NCBI GenBank assembly: GCA_023333565.1
Contig: JAJKFH010003821.1
Coordinates: 620,001 to 684,000, forward strand
DNA: 64,000 bases
DNA from: Puffinus mauretanicus
Lineage: Eukaryota > Chordata > Aves > Procellariiformes > Procellariidae
Direction: 5' to 3'
Under the pieces are notes generated by a model. It did no database searches. It was not told the DNA's origin and saw nothing but the letters and a program-made list of their open reading frames with translations. Positions 51,321 through 63,717 of this stretch are shown here, piece by piece; the stretch's first letter is position 1; each line of letters starts with the position of its first letter. Position numbers and translations under genes: made by a program.

Positions 51321-54300
51321 GGGGGTGAGAAGTGGTGGTTCGGCTCTGTGGCCAGCCTCTCTGCACCACAGCGTGAGTCGAGGGTGTTAATTAATTTGGT
51401 ATTTGCAGGGGGAAGCACGCCGATCCCATGCAGATGACTTCTGAAATGTATGAAAGCCATCTTCTAATTACCAGTCCTTTACTGATTCCGGTTCATTGGG
51501 AGAGATGATTGCAAACCTTGAGAAGGCTGGGCTCACAAGGTCCTAAAAAGACGATAAAGACAGTTTTCACAAAGTTTCCTTCCATTCAAGTGCACCCATG
51601 GCTGTGCCCGTGGCCTGCTGCCCCCCCGCTCCCCTCCCTCCTCCCCAGCCTGCAGGAGGGGATGCATGTGCCAGTCTTGTGCCGGTTGTCCCAGTGCAGG
51701 ACACCAACGCTGAGGGAACATCTCACTTTTGCTGAAATGGAGAGATGCTTCTTGCATCTTGCTCGCTTGTGCTGGATATGGTGCTCACTGGTCCTTTGCT
51801 CTGCACCAGCTGCATTCACTAACCCACCCCCCAAAAACCAGTCTTCTGCTGGTTTGGCAGGCTGCGTCGGCTGGGAGAGGGCTCTCGTGAGAGCAAGAGA
51901 TGGTCTAAAGGAGGGTGCTGCTCCTTGCGGCTGGAGTGGAGGTAAGGGGAGGAAGGAGTATGCTGGTGGGGGAAGGAAGAGCGGTGGAAGGAGAGAAAAG
52001 GAACTAGACTTTGCCCTTTCGGTGGCAGTGAGCTTCTAGATCAGCTCAGTCATCTCCTGTGTACACCCTCAGCAAACTGGAACAGCTGAGGCATGAGTAC
52101 GTGTTTCCTTCTGCTTATTTTGCTCCGGGAATGGTGATCTCACGGCGTGGTGGGGCAGACAGCTGCAGGGTGTGACTGTCTGGCTTCTCCGCCAGCTCCT
52201 GGCAATGTGGGCACCTCAAAGATCTCCTTGTGGAGCATTACCCAACCTGCCTGAAGCAGGGAGAAGGACACAGACCTGGCCAGGAGCTATAGAGCGTTGA
52301 GCATCCTGGAGCAGCCTTGGGGATCTGTCTCCACGTGTGTGTGTGCTGTTGTGCTTCATGCTGGCCTGCTAGAGGAGCAAAGAAAGATACTATGGGAAAT
52401 GTGGGTCTGAAGCAATGGCTTCCCCCTGTAGTCAACCTTTGCTTTACAACACCAGTCTAATTTCATGCCTAGCTCAGGTCCAGCCCCTCTCCTCAACCTT
52501 GGGAGCTTCATCATCACCTCAGTGTCATGGCTACTGCTCCATCTTCTGCTGGTGCTGGAAGCCCTGGCACCAGGACCAAGCTGATGGGCTTGGCTGGGCC
52601 ATGTAACTTTGTCTAGAGCTGTTCAAGTGGCTCGGCACTGCACTTCCCCTAACGCCCAGTCTGGGCGACCGCAGAGATCTGGCAGTGCTTATGAATGTGG
52701 TCTCTGTGGGGCTGGCCTTGTCCTGCTCTCCTCGGCCGTAATTTTGTTCACAAGTTTTATTTTAGCACAGCTCTTTTGGAAAAAGGGTTGGTGATACAAT
52801 AGGGCCAACTACTGCAAAGTGAACATAACTGAAAAACATAGTTTAGCCAGGCCAAATTGGTTAATAAATGATTCAAATGTGCTTTAAAAAGAGCTAATTG
52901 AAGAGTTAATGCTTGTTTTCCTAGTTCCCTTTTAGCAGATGCTTATTGGCATTCTCCTTGAAGTCTTGCAGCTTTTATAGTCACCATGAATCGACAAACT
53001 GTCCTTGCCTTCCTATAAAAGTGGAACTGCCGGCATATGAGCAATACATGAAATAACATGCATCGCAATACCAAGCGAGGCCTCTCATTCTGCATGGCAA
53101 CTGGTTTATTGTGATTTTCTTCTTCCTCGAGAACAAACTCCTCTTACCTTGACATTTGCCATGTTATTTTGAGAGACGAAGCTGCAGTGTATTCTTTCTC
53201 CTAGGTTAGTAACTGTCCAGTGATAAGTTTAATAGAACTTTGCTGCTGTTTTTGTACTTGAAGGGCCTTCACAGGAAGAGATAAGAAGTTCAAATGAGGA
53301 AGCACTATTCGGTGGTATGGGAAACAGCAGCTTGGAAAGATAACTTACATTGTTAATTTGTCCACAGAAAAGGGTTAGCGATAATGTTAAGTGGCCTGAA
53401 GACAGAAATAGAAGGAGCAAGAAGCAGGATGTAGAGAGACATGGTGGAGAAGGGAAAGCAAAAAGAGGCTCTGTTGGTTCGGCATAGCATCCTTTGGTGC
53501 ATATGGTGAAAGCAGGTAAGAAGGATTAATGAGATGCATGTGCATTGTCTGCCAAAAATCTTGGAAGAAGGCAAGGTATTCACCAGATGCGGTGAGTATT
53601 GCAGATAAATGCACTACAGTGCACTAAGTACAGTTTTTAATATCTGACTAGAGAAGATTTCTGCATTGCCTTTAGGGCCACTGTCAAATGCCAGCACAAA
53701 TGCCATGTCTGAAAGCAGTACATGAGTTTCTCCATTAAATGCGGCTGTAGATGTGGGGCTGGCCCTACTCAGTTTTACAGCTTGGAAGCATGGAGGGCGA
53801 GTAGTCAAGTTTTCACATGATGCGTTTGCTTTTAAGTTATGTCTGTCCATAAATAGACAAATTAATAAATACCCTTCTGAGTGACCAAGAAAAAAAATAT
53901 CCATTTTCTTGAATTCCTTTATAAACTCTACAAGCATACTTTGCAATCCCTATTGTCAATGAATGGTAAAATAGTGTTAGGAGTGTTAGGTATTTGTGAT
54001 TAGAAAATACTAAACCTTTAAAAATTGTTTGGCTCACTCTGTCCAAGCCACTACTTACATAGAAGAAAGCTGCCTTTAAATGGATTGCATGATATATGAA
54101 AACTGCATTTTCCTATCTTTTTCTCGGTAACAAGTAGCAGGCCGAAAGACACATTATTAAGAGCGTGCAGTGGAAAACGCTGGTGGGTAGATTTGCACTT
54201 GTAGGTGGCCTGGAGCCATACTGCTGTATGAGCAGAGCTGGGAACAAGTTCTGCCTGGAGGCATGTCCTGTGTGTCCCCCGCGGAGGTCAGGTTGTGGCT

Positions 54301-57300
54301 TCGTTTCTCTGTCCCCATCACTGGCGGTGAGCAAGTTTTAGGGTCCACTTGATACAGCTCTGATTGTGTAGCAAGTGGTGGGCGAACATTATCGATCTTG
54401 CGGATATTGCTGCAAAGGATTGCCTGGGGCCTTTGAAGAGGCGTGCAAGGGGTTCAGATTGCTTTAGGAAAACTGAGTGAGAGCCTCTATCCACACAAGA
54501 GGGACACAGCTCAACTCTTGTTCGGTCATGCGGGTTGATCATCCTGACCTGCTCTAGGAGGTGGTGGTTATTTTCTGTCCCAGTTAGTCCTTGCCCTGTG
54601 CTGAGGTTGTCAGAGATGGCAGTGGTCTTCCAGGAGATGGAGGGTGAAACTGGCTGCCTTCGTCTCAGAAAAGAAGAAAATCAGAGGGTATTCCTCCCTT
54701 CTCAGCAGGTGGCAGGGTGGGGAGAGAGGGTCTTCCCCCTCCCCTTGGCATTGACAGAGGTGCTTGCGGTGAAGTAGCGTGGCCCTGCGCGGCTGTTCAC
54801 TGCTCGCCGGTGACTCCAGGGGCTGCTCTTCCCAGGTAGGGACCTGGAACCCTGTCACGCTCGTTGAGATGTCTGGAGTTACGCGCACAGGGTTGTTGCC
54901 TGTTCCTTCTCTCTTTGTCCCCAGAATAACAGTGTAAAAAACCACAACTTAAGATATACCTCCTGAGGGGCTGAAGTTGTCACAATCATCTTCAGTCCCT
55001 GGAATATCAGGAAATTTGTAAGATCAAAACACCTCAATGATCCCGGGAAGTGGATCTACAGCTGCTGGCTCCTCCCTCTGCAGGTTTTTGTACTTCTGTC
55101 ATTTAAAAAGTACCAATGGTATAACTAAAGCTGTACCCTTTCCTGTGGGGTGGAGGATTTGCTTCCTTCTCTCTCCTTGGTGGTTTTGGGATGGAGAATT
55201 GGCGTGACACAATTTGTGGAGCCAAACTGTGAACTTTGATGGATTTGTCCTCTTCTTTACAGCGTCAAATTTTTAGAGGGTGAGAGAAGGAAGTGGTTTG
55301 CTAAGTCACTTTTTTTTTTTTTAAGTTTTATCACAACTACCAGTAATAACCACAGGGAAAACATGCAAACAGTGACTATTCAATGTAAAGCTATATATGG
55401 GAAAGGCTGCTCATTGCGAACCTGCTGCCAGCGAGGCTGCACCCTGCCAGTAAGTGTGGGCTTGGGCTGAGGGTCTGGCTGTCGCGTCTGCCTGGGTGCA
55501 CGTTACTCTGCTTTCCAAGCCAACAGCCTGGCAGCGAACTGTACAGCATGGGAATGGTGATAAATGGGGTTAGGAAGAGGATAGATAATAGTTTAGCTTG
55601 CTGGGTTTTATTACTACTAAAAGCAAGTGCACTGGCAACAAAGCTTTGAGCAAAGTCCTTCGTCGTTCTTGAAATGTGTAGAGGTGTCCTGGTATTCCCA
55701 GTAGTTTTTTACCTGTTGCTCATCTGGAGTGTTTTTAGGGACGCTATTTTGTCCCCACCCAGAACAGAGGATTCATGGTCGGTTTGAAGATACTCCGTCG
55801 CTGACGGGTGTTTTTGAGCAATGGGATAATGGGCAGTGGCTGAGGAAGAGGACACAGCGATGGAGTAATTGAACCCGAAAATGTAATTTCAATGGAAGGA
55901 ATAGTTTTGTCCCACCTGTTACAGAAATTGTATCGCTTCTGGTATGATTTGAGGGAGTCTTTTATGTTCAGAAGTCAGTCACTTTTCCAGCAAAGCAAAC
56001 CTTTTACAGTAGGGCAGCTGTGCTTTTTTGGTTTAAGGCTTTTGCTCTAATTTAAGAATCTTAAGTGTGTTTTTCATGTGCTTTAAAATATTATGAAAAA
56101 CCCATATGAGATTGTATTTTTATTTTTTGTGCTGAATCCAAAAGTAATTTTTGCAGCATTAAGGGGAGGGGAATGGTGTTTCTGTTTTACATTATTCTGA
56201 ATTTTCAGGATAAATTAGTTTCGGTTTTTTTGCACTGTGAATTTCTTTCTCAGTATGGATTTTTCTGCATGGATATGGATTACAAGTTTTAATAACTTTG
56301 AAACCAAAATGCATATACTTAAAAATTAAGATTTTTTTGAGTGGCTGAAAATTGCACCTTGCCTGTGTTTCTTAAGTGTTTATGTTATTTTTCTAGACAC
56401 ATGAGCTACTTTGTATATCCTGCTTTAGAAAGTACTGTAGTTCTTACACTAGAAACCATCATACTACTAGTCTCTGACCTTTTAAAGGTGATAATCTCCA
56501 GGGAACCACTGCTTTCTTACCTTTCTTGGAAATGCTGGTCAGAGTGTAGGACCACTTTTCAGTATATCTGGTCTCCTGTGCTATCTCAAGTGTTTTCTCT
56601 GTGCCCCAATTCCTCCCTCCCTTTCCTTTGTAATGTGTTTCCCCTGCCTTGTTTTTTGGGCAGTAGGGACTGTGTGAGGTGGCTGCATGGTATGTTCATA
56701 GACATACAGCCAAGATCATTGCTTCTTCTGGACTGCTAAATTGACCATCCCTCACCATTCAGCTCATCGTTCTTCTTACAACCAGCAGCATTCAAAGGCT
56801 CCAGTACCCTCTCGGGAGCTGAGGGGTGGGTTGTCCTTCTAAAACCTTAGCACTTGCAGCCATAAAGTAGCGTCACCTACTGCTTTGGTGGTCATATTTG
56901 GTTGTGTGCCATGAGATGGTGGTGCCTTCAAGCATGTGCACGTTGTCAGGGTCACCAGCACCTCTTCCATCCTTCTCAAGGGGAGCGTGCTGCCTTCTCT
57001 CCTTGGCAGTTTAATTTCCTTTCAGTGTAAAGAACACAAAACCTTGATGAGAGGCTTTTCTTTCTCTACTTGTAGCATTAGTCATTTGAAAATTGTTTGT
57101 GAGTTGGAAAACAAAGGGGCCAGGAGAATAATTGCTGGGCAGTCACAGAGGAGGCAGTTTATATGCTGCTGTGGGTTTGTTCGCATTTATTTAACCTTGA
57201 TGAGTGGTGTTTTGGAGAAAAATGTTTGGGGAATAATACTCCCATTCCTTCAACGAAAGGGCAAAGTCAGTCTGGGGCCTGTTTTGAGATCTCCCACTAG

Positions 57301-57620
57301 CTCTCCAACAAAACCAGGTCTCAGCGGTTGCCCATCTGGAACGGCTCAGTCGCCCTTTCTGCAGCCCTGGAAGGGCTCGCTGGCTTTCGGGTCACAAACC
57401 TGGCCGTCAGAGCAGGTAATTCCCCAGGGTATGCAGGGCAGCAACTCTGCGGGCGGTTTCCTTCATTTGCCACCCATTTTCAGGTTCTGCTTTTGTCTTT
57501 GTTTTTTTCTTGGAGGCTTCCTCAGTCTTTCGTAGCTTCTGCTGGGGAACTTCTAATCACCCAGTAAGCCAGCTGGCACCAGGGGCTTTTTACCCCCATT
57601 TCCAAAGACGTTTTATCCCG

Positions 57621-57642
57621 TAGAGTAGAGTAGAGTAGAGTA
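57621..57642 (+). repeat. TAGAG microsatellite
   Basis: Four perfect TAGAG units plus TA. Confidence 0.95.
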
Positions 57643-58198
57643 AACATTCTGGATATATCTACAGCAGTAGGGTGCAAGTAGAAGTCAACTTGTTTAAAGA
57701 TAAGACTTTTCAGTCTTCTTTTTCAGACTTAGGATTTTCATGCACCATAAACAAAGTGCTTAAATGTAAAAAATGTATTTCTGATTGGGTTTGAAAATCT
57801 CTTTTGGGAAGAGGCTGTCAATTCCAAGACAGTAAAACTTATTCTGGAGGAAGGTCCCGTATCTAGAAGTGCAGATCAGGAATTGCTTGTGTTTTTCCAC
57901 AGGTTCTAGGCTATGAAGATTAATCTAAACTCTGAATTTGCTGGCTTTAAACGCTCCCTTCCCCCATGTTTTTGGTGTGGTTTTTTTTTCTTTTCTCTTT
58001 TTTAAGATATTTATCCCGTGGAGTTCAGGGTCCATATGAGTAATTGTACCCATCTTAAAGCTTCAAGTGCTTGCCAACTCTTTTTTTAAACAGGCTTATG
58101 TACAAATAGCAGGATAAAACTGATTCATGCTTTTGTCACATGGTTTCTTCTTTGCACACCTACTCATGCATTGATCATCTACTGATTAACAGCATAAT

Positions 58199-58238
58199 TT
58201 TCTAGCTATAATGCTAGAAATTTCTAGCTATAATGCTA
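58199..58238 (+). repeat. 22-bp period tandem duplication
   Basis: TTTCTAGCTATAATGCTA occurs at 58199-58216 and identically at 58221-58238, separated by gaaa. Each copy contains the inverted repeat CTAGC...GCTAG, perfect in copy 1. Confidence 0.9.
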
Positions 58239-59518
58239 ACCTGCATCTTCAGCCACTCGTCTGTCACTCTGCTTTGCTCTCAGCTTGGCCCCGCTCTGAA
58301 TTAATAAAGCATATGTGGATTAATCCATACCTCCCTCTGGCTGTAGAGAGAAATACTGGCACTGAGAAATAAGGCAGCATTTTCCCAGTAGAGGGAGGTA
58401 TTGTAAAGCTCAGCCAAAGTAGGATTCCACTTGCTGGAGAAAAATGTACCTTTTGCAAGGTTTTTTTTTCTGAATTTTAGGAATTCACAGGGCAGCGTGC
58501 GCAGAGAGCTCGGAGGAGGCAACCAAAGGACTTTGCTCCACATCCGTGTAGACAGAATATTTTCCCATGCTTGCTTTTTTTTTTTATTATTATTATTGGA
58601 ATAGAATAGTTGGAACAAGAGCAGGGACCTCTGCCTTGCCTCACCGAAACCTCATGGGCCACCTGCGGCGGAGGTGGAGATGCCTTTGGTGCCACCAGGG
58701 CGAGGAGGGACCCCTATGCTCACCGCAGCGGCCCTCCTGCCTTCCCTCTGCCCTCTCAAATCCCAGAGGACTTTGGTGGGTTGATTGCGTCACTGCTCTG
58801 AAGGGTGTTGAGCACACCATCATGTAGTTTTTTTACTTTACATTGTATGGCAGGGACGTGCATCCACAGAAGAGGTTTTAAAAAACCCAGCAACTACCGT
58901 TAAATTGCAGCAAACGTGCTTGGTCAGCTGGAGCATGGACATAAATCCATAGCGCTGCTTTGCAGTGTCCATGAAGATAGTTCAAGTGCCTCAGTACTTA
59001 GCCTAATCCGCAGATTAAATATGCATGCTTCAGGATTGATTGATCGCTAAGTGGAACAGGGCAAGAAACAGCAAAACAGATGTTAGAGTCACATTAGACA
59101 AGGAAGGAAACGTAATTAGTTAATTATTTAACTCCTTGAATCAACAGTTTAGGCTCCCATGAAGCTTTGAAATTTTTTTTTCAAGGTTTGCGTCCTCAGA
59201 TTTGTGGCTTGATTCCTCTCTGCTCATTTCCTTTCATCACCGCCTGCCCTAGCAGGGACCCAAGGTGCGGTACGCTATTCATTGACACCAAACCCATCTG
59301 TGGGGACTTGCCTCAGCAGCCTAATTCAGAGAGGCGTAAAGCTTCATTTGCGGTTGGCACATCAGTTGGGCGCTTCAGGGGTTCTTGCAAAACCACTGGA
59401 AGGGTTATTGGCACTTTCCTTCACTTGCTCCAGCGAGCCCCGTGCATTCCCGCTGACGCACAAGCCTTTTCCTTGACTTTAAAGAGTGTTTTTCGTCCAG
59501 ACCTTGCGAGAAATAGTA

Positions 59519-59837
59519 GAAAAGGAGGTTGTAGTGAGGTGGGTGTTGGTCTCTTCTCCCAAGTAACTAGCGATAGGACAAGAGGAATCGGCCTCAAGTT
59601 GCACCAAGGAAGGTTTAGATTGGACATTGGGAAAAATTTCTTTACTGAAAGAGTGGTCAAGCTTGGAACAGGCTGCCCAGGGAAGTGGTGGAGCCACCAT
59701 CCCTGGAGGTATTTAAAAGACGTGTAGATGAGGCGCTTAGGGACATGGTGTAGTGGGCATGGTGGTGCTGGGTTGACGGTTTGACTCGATGATCTTAGAG
59801 GTCTTTTCCAACCTTAATGATTCTGTGATTCTATGAA
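59519..59837 (+). mobile_element. CR1 LINE 3' tail, relatively young
   Basis: Close match to the avian CR1 3' end: ggtgttggtctcttctccca, gtaactagcgataggacaag, attgggaaaaatttctttac, ggaacaggctgcccagggaa, gtggagccaccatccctgga and tttgactcgatgatcttaga. It ends with the characteristic octamer-type tail gattctgtgattctatg. It is 5'-truncated and in sense orientation to LIMS1. Confidence 0.95.
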
Positions 59838-62325
59838 AACCAATGCTCTTGGACACGTTCCTCTGGAGACTCATCCCAGTGATGAGCTGGGCGAGCAATG
59901 GGGGGTGGAGAAACATGCTACCCCACTGCAGCCACCTTTTGACTGTGTGCGTGCTACGAGCATTCCAATACTGTTCTTATAACGCTCTTCTGATTTTTTT
60001 TTGACCTTTTATGCTGCCCTGAAAACAGCTTTTTCTCTTGCTTTGAAAATCTTCAACTAAATTGAATTGAAACTTGGTGGTTTCTTCAAAGTTAAAAAAA
60101 AAAAACAAAACGAGAACGTGCCACTGGAGTGGAAAAAAGATCAATCACGTCAATAAAGGCTTCTCTGTGTGGAATGAGAGAGCTAAAACTTTGTTTTTTC
60201 TGGTTTCTATAGTTAACGTGCATTCTCTGTAAATACAGACTCATGAAGAAATGTACTGAATTTGAAGTATTTGGCATTTTCTGTTATTCCTAAATTCAGT
60301 GACATGGTTTCCAGCATCATGGATTACTGTTCACATCCCTTTGAACGCAGTGAAAAGTAACCAGACGTAACGTGTCTGTCTTAAAAGATTATTAAATTGC
60401 AAAATTCTGCTGAATACCTACAGTCACCAGAACAACAGTACTTTCACAGAAATTTAAGGCAGAGCACTTCAGGCCTGGTATACCAAGGTAAATGCTTTGT
60501 AGGACTGCAGTGAAACCTCAAGCGTGAGCCTTGTCCCGCATAACAAAAAGTTATTTGTTGCTTGGGATGAATGAAGGACTGCGTAGTTTCTGTCTAGGTT
60601 CCACCTTTTGCTGCTTAGACATAGGTGAATATTTTCCTCTAATAAAATACTGATAATACCATGCTTATCCATCAGATTGCAGTAGCAATGTTAGCTTTCT
60701 CTGGGGGCGGGAGGAAGGTCAGCTGCATGAGTGAAGAGGCACACACTGGAAAATGAAGAGTGAACCTTCAAAGCACAGGACATAAAAGAAGGCTGCATGT
60801 TACCGGTAATAAGAAAAGCCATGGTAACTTGGCCGGTCCTCAGAAATTCTGATGGAATGTGAAAGGTCCAAATGGCCCCATCTCACGCGAGAAGAATGTA
60901 ATCTCTCAAAAAAGGAATTATAAACAGCAGATAGGGGCTGGCAGGTAACAGGGGGTGTGGGGAGCCGGAGGCACTCGCTGGGGAAGTTCTTCTTCCTGCA
61001 GAGCGAGGTCCATCCGAGTTGCTTTCTGGCAACCTTTAAGCGAGTTAGTGGAGAAATATCCTTTGCATTCTCCAACATCTCTCCCCAAAACACCCTTACA
61101 ACACGTGTTTGATACTCAGAACTTAAGGTTTGGCTGTTTGAGTAATTTCAAATTTGAAACCTCTTCTCTCATGAGGATCGGTGGACGATCCCATAGGGCA
61201 GAAAAGAAGCCCGGTTTGATTTCTTGTTGTAGAAAGCTTTTAGCTTGTCCTCAAGTCCTCCAAGAAGATCTTTTCTAAATCAGCTTAGACCCCTGTTGGA
61301 GTTTGCTGAAGAAGCCGGTGAAATAATGATGCTATGGAGCTGACTCCCAGGTCTATTTTAAAAAACTAACCATCTTGCCCTCCTTTGTATTGAGGTGGAT
61401 TTGGTCTCTATAACAACCAACTCATTTTTGTGTCTGGACTTCTTGTATTCCATCAATTTACGTGCTCTGTCCGGTGGCATTGATTTTAAATTTTAATAAT
61501 CCCGGTTTGGTGCAGCTCTGGTTTCCAAGTACATTTTAGTAAAAGCCATGGTCCCATAGGCTGTCCAAGCACAGCGGCCGTTCATGCAGATAAACATGAA
61601 TTTTAATGCTATGTACTTCACACTAATGCAACTTGCAGCAAAGTGGGTGAAGAGTTGTCCTTTAGTTTTTGATAGGGTTGTGTCATGATTAATACAAAAG
61701 TATTCAGTATACACTGAAGAGACTGCTACTGTAGTGAATAAAAATTTATGAACAAATTTGTAGGTAATATTCAATTTCATTAGTTTACAAAGAGCTTTTT
61801 CACAGAAAAAATCTACTCTGTCTACACTTTTTAGATTAATATTATCTAAAATTGATTGTTTGGACAAAAATAAATCATTGGTACATGGATATTTAAAGCA
61901 CAGTAAAAACTGTGGTAATGTATAAAAGCTGCTGTGCCATGAGCATCTGTCATCTGCCGTCCTTAACCTCCACTCGTAACAGCATTAACTTTTCATTGAA
62001 TCGCTGATTGACTGGCTGTAGGGAATTGGCATTTAATTATGTTTAAGCTTATCCTACTGCGTATTGAGAAACAATTTTAAATACTTTGTTTGAAACTGGA
62101 ATGCAGCGTGTTTAGGCAAATATCGTGACTGTTCTCTTTTATTTTCTGAGGACAGGAGCTCAGATGTATAGCTCTTGTTGACGTTTCAGTGTGTGCAAGC
62201 TTCTAACATCATATAAATCATTTTGAATTTCTCCAACCATTATCTAGTTGACATGTTATGTGATTCCTTTTCCAAAATGATTTCTGTTATTTTTCCATTG
62301 TGTGATGTTTTATATTATATGTTGA

Positions 62326-62400
62326 TGACATTCCAGACTGAAGCACATTGACAGTATTATATAAAATTACTGTGCTTGTGTTCAGTCTGGTAATCCTGTC
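62326..62400 (+). other. Compact imperfect hairpin (microRNA-precursor-like)
   Basis: Arm CCAGACTGAAGCACA (62333-62347) pairs with TGTGTTCAGTCTGG (62377-62390), with one bulged G. A 3x3 internal loop follows, then ACAGTA (62351-62356) pairs with TACTGT (62368-62373), closed by an 11-nt loop. GACA/TGTC outside extends it. It is either an intronic RNA hairpin or a small inverted-repeat relic. I do not recognise it as a known microRNA. Confidence 0.45.
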
Positions 62401-63189
62401 AAAATTGGTGTCATGTGATGTACCCAGTATTACATATGTTACGCTTTTCTCCATTACAAGAATTCAGAAATGTATTCTGCTACAAAATAAAGACTTTAAT
62501 AATGAACTATGAAATTCATACTACATAGAACTTGTTTCCTATCCTAGTCAAAACAGTCCTTGCAAATTTTTAGGTTTCTTGGCTTTTATTAAATGCAAGT
62601 TCATTTAAAAAACACCGCACCCCAACTCTCAACATAGAAGTAAAAACTCTGAATTAAGTTTTTGTTTATATGTGCCACGGATAATGTCAAAGAAGTTTTA
62701 AAAATTTTTTAAAAGGTGGGTTTTTTTGAAACCTCCTTTCAAGTTGAAGAGTTTTATTACTGAGATGAGACACAGAGCTTGCAAACCACTGCTAGTCACC
62801 TTCCTGTCTTACAGAAAACCTTAAGCACTTTCATTCCTGTTTTCCAATTACACAGGACATTCCATCACTGCAAAATGTGACAAATAGTTACGGTGGTTAT
62901 GTTTTGATAGCTGAGAGTAGGAAGAAAAAAACATCGCGGTTTTCTTCTGCTTCTCAAGATGTGTGGAAAAGAGCAATTTCTGACAAGCCCAGCGCTATTG
63001 TGTTTCCAAAAGAGTATTTTAATGCTGGTTACTGCTCGTTTGCTGCAGACTTAGCTGCATTCATCTCCCTGTCAGAGTTTGCTGGCAGGCTTGGGTAACT
63101 CTGAATTTTTGTAGCGCTGATGACCTTCTTTTTGTCATGAACTATAGCGGGAAAGAGCTAAGAGCTCATCGCAGCCCTGGGGACTTCTA

Positions 63190-63490
63190 GCTCATTGCGG
63201 CAGGCTCTGGGAGAGCCGCACGCGTTGCCCAGCACGGGGCAGGGTCGCTCCCGTCGGGGCGGCGGGCGTTTGAAGAAAGCCGGAGGGAAGCCGGTGAGCT
63301 CGTGGCAGACATCCCTTAGGTGCGATCAAGTGATAAAGGAAATGTGGTGCCCTTCGGGAGGGTGTGTACCTATGAGAAACAGGAAGCCGAGCAGCGGCCG
63401 CCTGCCTGCCCTGCCTGCAGAGGTTGGTAGCTCGGGCGGGCGCAGGTGTGCCGACACGCCGCCCAGCCTCTTCTCTCCAGGCATCTTGGC
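63190..63490. promoter_or_regulatory. LIMS1: GC-rich region upstream of LIMS1 exon 3
   Basis: About 300 bp with raised CpG content, starting 420 bp before the MTALQ exon and followed by a C run (63567-63579). It is a plausible third LIMS1 promoter; no TATA box was recognised. Confidence 0.45.
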
Positions 63491-63610
63491 AGCAAGGCAC
63501 GCTCCTCGGCAGCAACATCTGGAAGAGGCAGGGGAGGGGGAGAAACCCAACCCAAAGCCAAAAACACCCCCCCCCCCCCTTAAAAAAACCAACCCTCTAG
63601 GTAGAGAAAT

Positions 63611-63717
63611 ATGACGGCCTTGCAGCTGAAAGAGTTGTCACATTCAGGTCTGTACAGGAGGAGACGGGATCGCCCTGATAGTGTGGGACTGCCCGGGTCA
63701 CACGAAGAGAAGCTGAG
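63611..63717 (+). CDS. LIMS1: LIMS1 alternative first coding exon 3 (MTALQLKELSHSGLYRRRRD...)
   Basis: ATG at 63611 (in-frame TAG at 63602-63604 just upstream) opens MTALQLKELSHSGLYRRRRD, then RPDSVGLPGSHEEKL plus two bases (AG) before donor GAG|GTGAGT at 63718. The first 24 residues are the same as a mammalian LIMS1 isoform leader as I know it; the following residues differ. In mammals this leader continues into LSNMANALASATC, and the phase here (107 bases, 2 over) allows the same S-NMANAL join. The leader is short and basic, ahead of five LIM domains encoded beyond the window. The protein acts with ILK and parvin at focal adhesions. A C-rich tract and ccctctag lie just upstream, so this might also be spliced as an internal exon from about 63601. 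Confidence 0.9.

Larger units (their letters stand above)
51129..63610 (+). other. LIMS1: LIMS1 intron (promoter 2 to promoter 3)
   Basis: About 12.5 kb. It holds a TAGAG microsatellite, a short tandem repeat at 58.2 kb, a CR1 tail at 59.5 kb and a hairpin at 62.3 kb. Otherwise it is unique-looking AT-rich DNA with scattered GC-rich patches. No further exon is supportable. Confidence 0.7.

Noticed and set aside
56936..57535. 199-codon plus-strand open frame in the LIMS1 intron
   Set aside because: No recognisable motif, no flanking gene structure, and composition like the surrounding intron. Kept only as a chance open frame.
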